This document shows, one piece after another, positions 49,927-58,410 of a stretch of DNA of 64,000 nucleotides; within the stretch, counting starts at the first letter, position 1, and every line of letters starts with the position of its first letter. This stretch comes from Promicromonospora sukumoe 327MFSha3.1 (GTDB lineage Bacteria; Actinomycetota; Actinomycetes; Actinomycetales; Cellulomonadaceae): contig NZ_ARQM01000010.1 of NCBI RefSeq assembly GCF_000385135.1, positions 558,001-622,000 on the forward strand, read 5' to 3'. The notes beneath the pieces are model-generated. The model had not been told where the DNA came from and ran no database searches. It worked only from the letters and a program-made list of their open reading frames with translations. The translations under genes were made by a program, and so were the position numbers.

Positions 49927-51006
49927 TCAGCGTCGCGCAAAGCCCGCCTCTTCAAGAACCTTGCTCGCGGCGCGCACAAGATCGGTCGTCGGATTGAGAT
50001 CGCCATTGATCTGCGTGGGCAGCGCGATTCGAAAGGTCACCGAGTCGTGCTCGATGTGAGGGATTCCTGCGACATCCGACGACTGCAGTACGCGGATCCG
50101 CTCATCTTTCATATCGTAGAGCCGTTCGAACGCCCCCATCAGACGCTTGGCGTACCTCGGTCGGTTGCGGTCAGCAGTGTGGTCGTACCCGACCCCGATG
50201 TCGCCGCCGTACTGGCGTACCCGTGTGATGAACTGTTCGCGGTCGGAGGTGCTCAACCGCTCTGCGATGGCGTCGACCAGTTCGGGGACCGAGGTACCGC
50301 CCACCGCCGCAGGTGGCAACCACCGGACGCCGACGCTGAACAGATAGAGAGCTGTTTCTGGCACTCCCTCCACGGGATGCCCTAGTTCTACCTGGTGGAA
50401 CCCCTGGATGAGGTGGCTGGCCGTCGCTCCCGTCGTTGCCTTGACCTCGACGCCGACCTCGCCCAACTGAACGTCACGTGACGACGGGACGCTCCCGAAC
50501 CAGCACGCCACCACTTCGTCTGGTGCACTCGACTGGCGCGTGAGTTCGTCCAGCAGAATCAGTTCGCCGACCAGGCCAGTGAGGACCTCGCTGCCAAGCT
50601 GCTGCTGTGCGAACAATGCGGCGATCACTGGCTCCGTGCGTGAGAAAGCTGGCTGCCGTTCCCTCCCGAACCCGTTGGCCAAGAGCTCCGCACAGATGAA
50701 TGCGGCCACGCCCGGCAGGTTTGAGGACTCAGGGAGCGCCATGCGGTTGGCGGCGAGCGCACCGCCTCCCCTGGTCGTCCACGTCTGGTGCTCGAGCAGA
50801 TCCCGGAGAACACGCGTCGCCGGCTCGATCGGGTCCCCGACAAGGAAGATCTCAATAGTTCCCTTGTCGTCGCGCGAGACAGCGACCGTGTGCGCGGTGT
50901 CCGCCCAGATGAGGTCGCGGTCTCCCCCAGTGCTCGCGTGTGGGTGCCGATCGATCTCGGTCCTCAGCCACTCGAAGGACTCGGTGCGGGCGTAGGTCAA
51001 CGTCAT
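49927..51006 (-). CDS. PD-(D/E)XK nuclease (DUF4420 type), restriction component
   Basis: A 359-residue protein of the PD-(D/E)XK motif family found with Z1 helicases. The predicted nuclease site is in SSRDVQLGEVGVEVKATTG: an Asp, then Glu-x-Lys (VEVK). Other family segments are LTGLVGELILLDEL and the C-terminal FRIALPTQINGDLNP. Published analysis of MORC/Z1-type restriction systems proposes this protein as the cleaving subunit. Its ATG overlaps the Z1 stop as ATGA, so the two are made in a fixed ratio. Confidence 0.88.
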   Translation of the reverse strand: MTLTYARTESFEWLRTEIDRHPHASTGGDRDLIWADTAHTVAVSRDDKGTIEIFLVGDPIEPATRVLRDLLEHQTWTTRGGGALAANRMALPESSNLPGVAAFICAELLANGFGRERQPAFSRTEPVIAALFAQQQLGSEVLTGLVGELILLDELTRQSSAPDEVVACWFGSVPSSRDVQLGEVGVEVKATTGATASHLIQGFHQVELGHPVEGVPETALYLFSVGVRWLPPAAVGGTSVPELVDAIAERLSTSDREQFITRVRQYGGDIGVGYDHTADRNRPRYAKRLMGAFERLYDMKDERIRVLQSSDVAGIPHIEHDSVTFRIALPTQINGDLNPTTDLVRAASKVLEEAGFARR

Positions 51007-53750
51007 ACCTCCGATCGTGCTCGGATGTGGTCGGGTCCCCCGAGCGGGATTGAGACGCCGACGGCGATCGTCGGGTCCGCCCCCTGGTGCCCGACAAGGT
51101 GGAAGAGGATCAGGCCGTCTTCCCCGGGTGGGCGCCTGCCGTCAAGCACCTGTGGTGGGTTCACGCCTCGCGCGACGTAGTCGAACAGGTCATCGCCCTG
51201 GATGACGTCGCCGGAGTAGTTCCTCGATCCCCAGTCCGCGTCGAGCGACGTCGTACCGTCTGCAAGCCTTCGTATCATGGGCCTTGCTGGCCAACGGAGG
51301 TGGGCAAGCGGCCCCCCGGTCAGCGGTTCACCACGCCCGAACCGAATACCGACCCAGAACCTCGGCTGCCTTCGGGCTCGTGCCGCGGGCTCGACGAGAC
51401 TCCACATCATCGGAATGTCGTCGGTCGTTAGGAGACCGGGGACGCTTCGAGGCACGACAGCTGACCACAGGCGCAGATATGCCGCGACTGTGTACGGCGA
51501 GTCCTTAGACAGATCCAGTGAGTCTGCGACTAGGGGAGAGCGGTAGAGCGGGAGGCACGGGTCATCGTCGGGTATCCGCGCGTGATGGGCTACCGACCGC
51601 CACTTGGCGGCCTCCCCGCTGTCCGGACCCGGCCCGTGGTCCTCGTAGCTCAAAGACTCGAGCAGCTTCGCGGCCTCGGTGAGGCTGAGCGCCTCGGAGA
51701 GCAGCAGGCCGCGTTGTCCCGATCCGGAGGGCACGGCGATCACCCTGTCATCGGAGAAGACGCTCGCCACGAGCTCGAGGTTGTTCTTGTCAGAGCCAGC
51801 TGGATTCATGTGGCGGACGAATGGTTTAGGCCCCGGGAACAGCGGGTCGGCCTGAAGGTTTGCAATCTTCCCGGTCGCTTTGAACGCACGGCCCTGCAGA
51901 ATGACCGGGTTCGGCGCAGTGCCCGATCCCATGGCCTTGAGTACGTCGCGCCGGAGTGCCTCATCGTTCTCGTGATAGTGGGTAAACAGGTCGATCTGGT
52001 CACGTGTCGTCAGCACACGGCACAGGTCGATAATCGTGCCCCGATAGCCGAACCAGCGCTGCATCTGCATCTGGGTGTCAGCGAGCGGGGTGGATGCGCT
52101 GCGTGTGAACAGCGTCGTGGTCAGGCCCTCGAGAGTCAGTCCGCGCGACATGACGTTCCCTGACACGAAGATCGTAGAGAGGTTGGTCGCCGGACGCCAA
52201 GAGCCGTCGGCGCACTGTCGGGGCGAGAACTCAGGACGGTCATCTGCTCTCTCGTCACTGTTGATGACAGCGACGCGAGTGCCGGGCGCGATGTCCTCGA
52301 GGATCAGGCGAGCCACGCTGTCCCATTCGTCCGAAGTCGGGACTAGACGCTCTTCAGCCGGGGCCAACCTGCCCACTACAAGGTTCGCGCTCTCACGGTA
52401 CGAATCGAGCCATGCTGTCCACCGATCGCGGTGCTCCACCATGTCGGTCGCGATCCCCTCGACGCCGAGATCACGGCCTTCGGACGCAGCCTCGTTAGAC
52501 CGACCCGACCACGCGCCGCCCGCCCAAGCAATCACAGCGTCGGCGGTATCGAAGTGTTCGTCCTTCTCCGCGGACGGGTTGATCAGCATCGACATGGGGT
52601 CAATGACCGCGGACCGCGCCTCCCTGAAGGTCGCGTATCGCTTGCCCCGCGCATGAAACGGACCGAGCCGGTCAGGCGAACGCAGTAGGCGCACGGCGGC
52701 CGCTACGAGGTACGCCCTGACGGCATCAGGCACACGCTCTTCCTCAGGGATGTCGTCGGTTTTCACGCAGAGTGGTGCGTCAGCCAGGTCCTTGTAGAAG
52801 GTTTCTCCGCCCGTGTACCAACCTTTGAGCCCGTCCTCTGTGCGAAAGGTCGACTCACGAACGGCGGCGTTGCCTCTGGCCCCCGGGGTGCGCAAACTGG
52901 CGACGAAATCGGTAGGAGCGAGCGGGTTGGTGCCGTCCTGCAGGAAGTTCGCCTGGGGTGTCGCGGTGTATGCGAGATAAGTCGCGAAGATCTCCGGTCG
53001 CACCGTCTCGCCCGGCCGCTGTCTTGACTCCCACAGATCGACGATGCGCCGTGGTACAGGCCTGCTTCCTGCGACCGCCGACGTGTCGACGACAGAAGCG
53101 TCATCAGCCTCGTCATCGATCACGAGTAGGTGGAACGATCCGCCCCGCTCCGATGCGAGGGGGTAGACGACATCCTGCAGATTGCGACTTACCCGTTCCA
53201 GGTGTGCAGCGTTTTTCATCACGACGGCGATGACCGGGCGCCGACGCGCCAGGGCGCGGTTCATGCGGGGCCCCGGCATCTCGTAAAGATTGCTGAGGTC
53301 GGTGCCTGGCAGATCAGATGCCGGGCCGCCCGGTATGCGTACTCGACGAGTGTGAGCGTTCGCGTCGGTGTCGATGTGGTCCACGAACCGCTCGAATGTC
53401 TGGAGCCAGAGGGCTGTCCTCGTGCCGGCGAGGATGACGAGTGCGTCGACGCCCCGATCGAGCGCCATCGCGGCGACCGCCATCATCGATGCTGTCTTGC
53501 CCGACTGCACAGCGCCCATGACTAGTCCTCGACGCTCTCGCGTCAGCGGCCAGGCAGGACCGCCTGGCTCCCCTGCACCGAAGATGCCGTGCTCCACGAT
53601 GTACCGTGCGTCATCAGCGATCACCTCACGACTAGTCACGCCTATGCCCGACGCTGCCAGCTTGGTTTCGTACGCCGACCACCACGTCCCGGGCCTTCGG
53701 GCCAGCGCGACGTGCTCGACGCCGTACCTAGCACCAGCCTCGCTTCTCAT
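51003..53750 (-). CDS. Z1 domain ATPase/helicase-like protein
   Basis: A 915-residue protein of the Z1 family, superfamily 2-like ATPases in restriction-type operons. Walker A is GAVQSGKT (79-86), Walker B LLVIDDEADD (208-217), then YTATPQANFLQ (motif III-like) and the Z1 core FVSGNVMSRGLTLEGL and MQMQRWFGYRG (motifs V-VI). It probably moves along or remodels DNA for the coupled nuclease. ATGA overlaps link it to the DUF262 gene upstream and the nuclease gene downstream. Confidence 0.93.
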   Translation of the reverse strand: MRSEAGARYGVEHVALARRPGTWWSAYETKLAASGIGVTSREVIADDARYIVEHGIFGAGEPGGPAWPLTRERRGLVMGAVQSGKTASMMAVAAMALDRGVDALVILAGTRTALWLQTFERFVDHIDTDANAHTRRVRIPGGPASDLPGTDLSNLYEMPGPRMNRALARRRPVIAVVMKNAAHLERVSRNLQDVVYPLASERGGSFHLLVIDDEADDASVVDTSAVAGSRPVPRRIVDLWESRQRPGETVRPEIFATYLAYTATPQANFLQDGTNPLAPTDFVASLRTPGARGNAAVRESTFRTEDGLKGWYTGGETFYKDLADAPLCVKTDDIPEEERVPDAVRAYLVAAAVRLLRSPDRLGPFHARGKRYATFREARSAVIDPMSMLINPSAEKDEHFDTADAVIAWAGGAWSGRSNEAASEGRDLGVEGIATDMVEHRDRWTAWLDSYRESANLVVGRLAPAEERLVPTSDEWDSVARLILEDIAPGTRVAVINSDERADDRPEFSPRQCADGSWRPATNLSTIFVSGNVMSRGLTLEGLTTTLFTRSASTPLADTQMQMQRWFGYRGTIIDLCRVLTTRDQIDLFTHYHENDEALRRDVLKAMGSGTAPNPVILQGRAFKATGKIANLQADPLFPGPKPFVRHMNPAGSDKNNLELVASVFSDDRVIAVPSGSGQRGLLLSEALSLTEAAKLLESLSYEDHGPGPDSGEAAKWRSVAHHARIPDDDPCLPLYRSPLVADSLDLSKDSPYTVAAYLRLWSAVVPRSVPGLLTTDDIPMMWSLVEPAARARRQPRFWVGIRFGRGEPLTGGPLAHLRWPARPMIRRLADGTTSLDADWGSRNYSGDVIQGDDLFDYVARGVNPPQVLDGRRPPGEDGLILFHLVGHQGADPTIAVGVSIPLGGPDHIRARSEV

Positions 53751-55993
53751 GGGCGGACGTAACCCTCGGGCGCGTGAGCGTGGTCGACAATCAACTTGAG
53801 ACCAGAGGAACCAAACTGCTCGACCAGGGCGGCGTGCGCGTCCTCAGGGTCGACGTCCAGGATCGCGAGGATCTCGCTGACTACGAAGCCGATCCAGCGC
53901 CACTGTTCCTTCGACTGGTTGCGAACAGGCTTGCCCCACCTGGCCGCAGAGTCACTGATGGCCGGCACCGCGTCCTCCAACCGGTCGACGAGCTGGTCGT
54001 CCAACACGACGGCTGCCGCAGACAGAGCGACCAGTGTCGCCACCAAGCGAAGTTCTTGCCACTTTCCGGTGCCGCGGTCGTTGCCGCTACGGAAGCGCTT
54101 GGGCCATGCGTCTGCCACAGTGGCGTGGGCATCCAGGGCGTGATCGATCAGGAGCATAAGATCCCGGACGGTCGTGGATCTCTGCAGAGGGTCGCCTGCG
54201 TCTGCCTGCACTCGCTGCAACAACGCGTTGATGTGGGCAGACGTGGAACGCGTGATCCCGTCTTTTCCTGCGTCGTTGAGGAGCAGCGCTGCGGCGACCC
54301 ACGACAACACCTTCGTACGCTTGTAACCAACGTCGCCGAACTGGTACCGCGCAAGGACCTCGCTCGTCGACTTGAGGTCTCCCCAGTCATCCGAGAGGAA
54401 GGAGGCCACGCTCAGATCCGTGGAGTCTCCCCCCATGACGAGGAGACCACGCATCAGGTCGAGCCGGTGATACAGGGCGTTGCGAATTTCTTCGGCGTTG
54501 AGAGACTTGCCCTGCGTGTTATACAGGGAAAATACCTCATGAATCTGCGCCATCGTAGCCGTCTTATAGATGATGACGGGGATCTTGTACGTAGCCGCCT
54601 GCTCGAAGACATATCGAACACGCCGTGGCGTCCCCTGGACCGGGATGGTGAGGTCCCGGATCTCGCCGTAGTACTTTTCGCGCAGTGGCGCAAGATCACC
54701 AACTAGAGGGTTCGGGCTGTCAGGCGTCTCGCTCGACCGGAGCGGGAACGGAAAATGGTTCTTCCGTTCCATCTCCGTGGTGAGGCGGTCGCGCTCGTTC
54801 TTGTTCCAGATCTCCTTGAAACGCGGATAGTCGGTTTCGAACACATGTGGAAGGTCCGGCTCGTTCCACTCCAGGCTCTTCTGAGCGACAACATCGAGGG
54901 CGTGCGGGTGCGCACCTGTGAAACGCAGCACCGACGTGAGTCGCTGCTTGCCATCGACGACCTCGTAGACGGTTCCGCGGTCCTCGCTCTTCTCCAGGAT
55001 GATCACCGACGGCAGCGGGATGCCGCGGAGGATCGACTCGATTAGGCGCTGAGCGTAGTTGGTCGGCCAAACATCAGCCCGCTGGTAAGAAGGGCTGAGG
55101 TCCAGCTCGTCGTCGCGGGCATACTGGATGAACGTCTGGATCGGCCAGGTCTCCGCCCTGGCATCGATCATGCCGCTCGGTTCAGTGCCGTCGTCGTCGG
55201 CGGCGTCGTCCCACGATGCAGCCCACGCGAGAGAGGCACTGGTCTTTGTCTCTGTTCCCTCCGCGGTCTGCTCCATCGCCTGCAGGAATTCATCACGCCG
55301 CGCAGACGCCTCCTCGAGCAGCAGCGCGAGAGCTGCGAGGAGCTCGTTGCCGGCATGTGTGGGCACGAGATTCAGAGCCTTGGCCAAGCTTGCGTCAAAA
55401 GCTTGCGGCGACGAGTCGTCCAACGTGATCCCTAGTCGGATCCAGCCCTCGACCTCCAGCAGTTTCTGGCGCCACGTCCCGTCGTCGAACCGCACGTCAG
55501 TCGCCCGAAAGGCAAACGGCTCCCGACCGAAGTCTTCGGGCAGAGGACCAGGCTCGCTAAGGCGGGCGAGGTAGTCCGCCACGTTCTGCTGCACGTCGGT
55601 GAGGGCCTCCGGCATGAGTTCTCTCCTGTCGTCGTTCGAATGTCCCGCGGCGAGGAGCCGCTCGATCAGTTCGCTGGCCTCCTCCGGTCCGAGGTGCGCG
55701 ACCTTTGCCATGGTCACAGCGTCCACGAGCCTGTTGATGCCTACGGACGTGATGGTGTCTCCGGCGGACCAGCAGCCTGTATCCCACTCGACGCCCACGG
55801 CGTCCGCGATGGCCGCAGCGCAACGGTGCTTCGACCGCACATCGACCAAATCCATGCCGATCGCAGTGCCGAGCGCTTCGAAAGCCGATCTCTTCTCTTT
55901 GGCACCAGGCCCCAGCGGCTCAGGGGCTCGCCCACCGAGCACGTACATCCGCGCGACGGCGGATGCCTTCGAGTTAGCGCTCGTGTACTGCAC
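53747..55993 (-). CDS. DUF262 (ParB/GmrS-like) protein with extra N-terminal domain
   Basis: A 748-residue protein. The DUF262 core lies at about 285-560 with SPSYQRADVWP (YQR at 303-305), RLIESILRGIPLPSVII and YEVVDGKQRL (DGKQR at 347-351; usually DGQQR). These are the ParB-like NTPase motifs of GmrSD and related nucleases. Residues 1-250 are an additional region (KASAVARMYVLGGRAPEPLG) that I do not recognise. There is no C-terminal DUF1524 HNH motif, so it probably lacks its own nuclease. It sits where MORC-type ATPases occur in related operons, 131 bp after the methyltransferase. Confidence 0.85.
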   Translation of the reverse strand: MQYTSANSKASAVARMYVLGGRAPEPLGPGAKEKRSAFEALGTAIGMDLVDVRSKHRCAAAIADAVGVEWDTGCWSAGDTITSVGINRLVDAVTMAKVAHLGPEEASELIERLLAAGHSNDDRRELMPEALTDVQQNVADYLARLSEPGPLPEDFGREPFAFRATDVRFDDGTWRQKLLEVEGWIRLGITLDDSSPQAFDASLAKALNLVPTHAGNELLAALALLLEEASARRDEFLQAMEQTAEGTETKTSASLAWAASWDDAADDDGTEPSGMIDARAETWPIQTFIQYARDDELDLSPSYQRADVWPTNYAQRLIESILRGIPLPSVIILEKSEDRGTVYEVVDGKQRLTSVLRFTGAHPHALDVVAQKSLEWNEPDLPHVFETDYPRFKEIWNKNERDRLTTEMERKNHFPFPLRSSETPDSPNPLVGDLAPLREKYYGEIRDLTIPVQGTPRRVRYVFEQAATYKIPVIIYKTATMAQIHEVFSLYNTQGKSLNAEEIRNALYHRLDLMRGLLVMGGDSTDLSVASFLSDDWGDLKSTSEVLARYQFGDVGYKRTKVLSWVAAALLLNDAGKDGITRSTSAHINALLQRVQADAGDPLQRSTTVRDLMLLIDHALDAHATVADAWPKRFRSGNDRGTGKWQELRLVATLVALSAAAVVLDDQLVDRLEDAVPAISDSAARWGKPVRNQSKEQWRWIGFVVSEILAILDVDPEDAHAALVEQFGSSGLKLIVDHAHAPEGYVRP

Positions 55994-56124
55994 CGATTGC
56001 TGCTCCTTCAGCTCGCTGACCTGGATTCATCACACTACACAGCGAGGTGAGAGGCTTGGCACGATGTCGGGTGAACGATCCGGCTAGATGCGGGGTGAAC
56101 TCCACCGCGACGGTCTGCCCCGCC

Positions 56125-57735
56125 TCAGAACAGGGTCCGCTCGTGGGGATGAGAGGAGCCGGCGCGCGATGCGCCTCTCCTTGGGCTGCCGGCCGTCGTA
56201 ATCGGATCGAAGTTCCATGCAGAGTGTCTACGGCAGTTCTCGAGCAGCACGTCGAGGCCTCCGAGATAGTCCTGCTCTACTGAGTCGAAATGGTGCTTCA
56301 TAAAACGAACGAGGGCAAACTGAATAGTGCCGACATGGACCGCGTTGCCGAACTGCTTGTACGACTGCGCGTCGGGCTGAAGGTCTCGCATCGCTGCATA
56401 GACCTGGTCAGGGAAGCCTTGCACTCTTCCCGCCTCGTATGGGGTCAGTCTGCGGAGGTCCTGTCCTAGGATCGGAGCTTGGTTGATAGCGACGAGGGCC
56501 GGGGTATAAGTCGCCTTTTTGACCCGCACGCCCGACGGCCGGACCTGTATCAGACAGTCGCGAAGTGACGTGGCATCCTGCGCCTGCCACTCGAACTTCC
56601 TCCAGGCGTTGTTCCCCAGGGCACGGATCTCCGCGAGCAGCGGTCGTCTCGCCGGCTGCTCCAGAATGTCAGCAAACTCTGCCACAAATCGCTCGGACTT
56701 ATCGAGGAACTCATCCTTCCAGGGACGCGCCTTGCGACCGAGCCCGTCGTGCGCCCGCGCATCGTCGCGCTCTCTTTGGGCCCACACCGGATCAGTGACG
56801 TCAAACCAGATGGGATGGCCAGGAAATCGAGAGCCGCGTGCGTTAGGCCGGTGGTTCGTGCTCGCGCTCACCTTCTTTACCAGAGTCTCGTAGACCTTGA
56901 ACCAAGCGGCGTCCGTGACCTTGTAGGGCTTGGTGTCCCCACGCAGTGCCGAGACTTCGTTCGCGCGCGGGGCGAGGACTGAATCTCGGGCCGTACGCAG
57001 CCATCCCTCGGTGATCGCGGCTGGTACACCGTCGGCCAGCGACGTCTCTGTCAGTGACCACTTCTCTGCCTGCCATCCGGGCGTTCGCGTTGGTCCCGCA
57101 AAGGGCTCTTCTTCGCCGCGGGCAAGGTCCCCGCGCAGCCCGAGGATGAACACGCGCTCCCTGCTCTGGGGGCCGCCGCCATGCTCAGGTGAGAGGAAGT
57201 GCGGCGAGAACACTGTCGGCTCGTCGCTCACCACATACTCGAGCGCTCGGAGAGCCGTGATGATCGTGCGGAAAGTCGTTTCTCGGTGCTCTGGCCCGAC
57301 GAGGTTCTTCACGTTCTCAAGGAACACAATCTTTGGCCGCCGGATCGCGACTACAACCAAGATGTTGTAGAATAGGGTGCCCCGAATCCTGTCGAGTACA
57401 CCCATCTGCTTTCCCGATTTGCTGAATGCTTGACAAGGAAAACCAGCGGTCAGTACGTCGAACTCGTCGGGGATCTTGCCCAGGTCTATCTGGCCGCCGC
57501 GCGCCCGTTCCAGGAGCTCGTCGATGGTGTGGCTCGCATCGATCTGCACATCGTCGTTGATGTCCTCTGAGAACGCGACGTCTTCACCGGAGAGCCATGC
57601 CTTTCTGTAGACGCTTGCGGCGTGCTTGTCCTTCTCTGCCACATATACGCAACGCCCGCCGAGCTCAGAAAGGGCTGCGTGGAACCCTCCGACTCCGGCG
57701 AAGAGGTCGACGAACGTAAACGCGTCGCTGGTCAC
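56125..57735 (-). CDS. dcm: DNA (cytosine-5-)-methyltransferase
   Basis: Protects host DNA by methylating cytosine at C5 in the target of the operon. The 536-residue enzyme has motif I DLFAGVGG (10-17), motif IV PCQAFS with catalytic Cys101, motif VI ENVKN (140-144), motif VIII QSRERVFI, a large variable target-recognition region, and motif X QFGNAVHVG. The GTG at 57735 has AGGAGT 4-5 nt upstream; the open frame to 57786 is not needed. First gene of the five-gene operon ending with vsr. The target sequence cannot be read from the protein. Confidence 0.95.
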   Translation of the reverse strand: MTSDAFTFVDLFAGVGGFHAALSELGGRCVYVAEKDKHAASVYRKAWLSGEDVAFSEDINDDVQIDASHTIDELLERARGGQIDLGKIPDEFDVLTAGFPCQAFSKSGKQMGVLDRIRGTLFYNILVVVAIRRPKIVFLENVKNLVGPEHRETTFRTIITALRALEYVVSDEPTVFSPHFLSPEHGGGPQSRERVFILGLRGDLARGEEEPFAGPTRTPGWQAEKWSLTETSLADGVPAAITEGWLRTARDSVLAPRANEVSALRGDTKPYKVTDAAWFKVYETLVKKVSASTNHRPNARGSRFPGHPIWFDVTDPVWAQRERDDARAHDGLGRKARPWKDEFLDKSERFVAEFADILEQPARRPLLAEIRALGNNAWRKFEWQAQDATSLRDCLIQVRPSGVRVKKATYTPALVAINQAPILGQDLRRLTPYEAGRVQGFPDQVYAAMRDLQPDAQSYKQFGNAVHVGTIQFALVRFMKHHFDSVEQDYLGGLDVLLENCRRHSAWNFDPITTAGSPRRGASRAGSSHPHERTLF

Positions 57736-58410
57736 TCGACTCCTGTCACGGTCACGGCGCGCTGAAGATCCAGCCGCGTCGTACATCAGTCCGAACTTGC
57801 CCTACGGAGTAGGTAAGCAGCTTCACGCTCGGGACACAACTTCCGACACCCCGCCCCTGCTCAAGCTCACCCCGGATTCGCTAGGCGCCGGTACAGCTGC
57901 TCCGGCCCCTTTCTGGTGCCAGCCTACGTGCCGCGAGGCCCCGAGCCCCGCTCAACACAGCCACTATGACCACTCAGAGCCTTATTCAGCGGCTCGGGAG
58001 TGGCCATGAGTGTGTGGCGTGCTGACCTGCGTCGTTGCTTGCCAGGATCAAGATCGGGCAGGTAGAGCAACGGCCCTTGGGTCCGGTTGGGACTGCCGCA
58101 GGGATGGTTGACACGTCTCCTTTGATGGGAGGGGCAGGGGCTGGTCAGCGTAGACGGTCTCGAGCCCGATCGGTGTCATCCTGCCCAGGCGATGTCGGCG
58201 CCGTTGGCGGTGGTAGGTCCGATCGATCCAGGTCACGATCGGCCAAACGGAGTTGCTCGCGGGCGGCCCAGGGGCGGCGAGTGAGGAGGGTCTCCTGTAG
58301 CGGCAAATAGGGTGATTTGATCGGGTATCACACCTAAGGTGGAGACGTACCCCGGCGAGGTTGCCTACGATCGGGTCCGCAAACTTCGATCTCGTGAGGG
58401 AGTGCCAGTC
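57736..58410. other. 675-bp divergent region with decayed element
   Basis: This gap separates the divergent methyltransferase operon and the GmrSD-like gene. Besides both promoters it holds a hairpin, CCACTCAGAGCC / GGCTCGGGAGTGG around TTATTCAGC (57970-58003), and a transposase remnant (58055-58300). The first 200 bp are less GC-rich than the flanks. Confidence 0.6.
58055..58300 (-). pseudogene. IS3-type transposase (OrfB) C-terminal remnant
   Basis: On the minus strand, one frame gives ETLLTRRPWAAREQLRLA and, after a one-base shift near 58240, the neighbouring frame gives IVTWIDRTYHRQRRRHRLGR followed by MTPIGLETVY. This is the C-terminal integrase-core end of IS3-family transposases (conserved W-x-x-x-x-YN-x-x-R-x-x-x-x-LG-x-x-SP pattern). 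No other part of the element or terminal repeats were found, so it is a frameshifted fragment. Confidence 0.7.

Noticed and set aside
53747-55993. DUF262 protein as a complete GmrSD nuclease
   Set aside because: No C-terminal EHxxP...GN HNH pattern is present, unlike the gene at 58411; it is therefore treated as an NTPase-type subunit.
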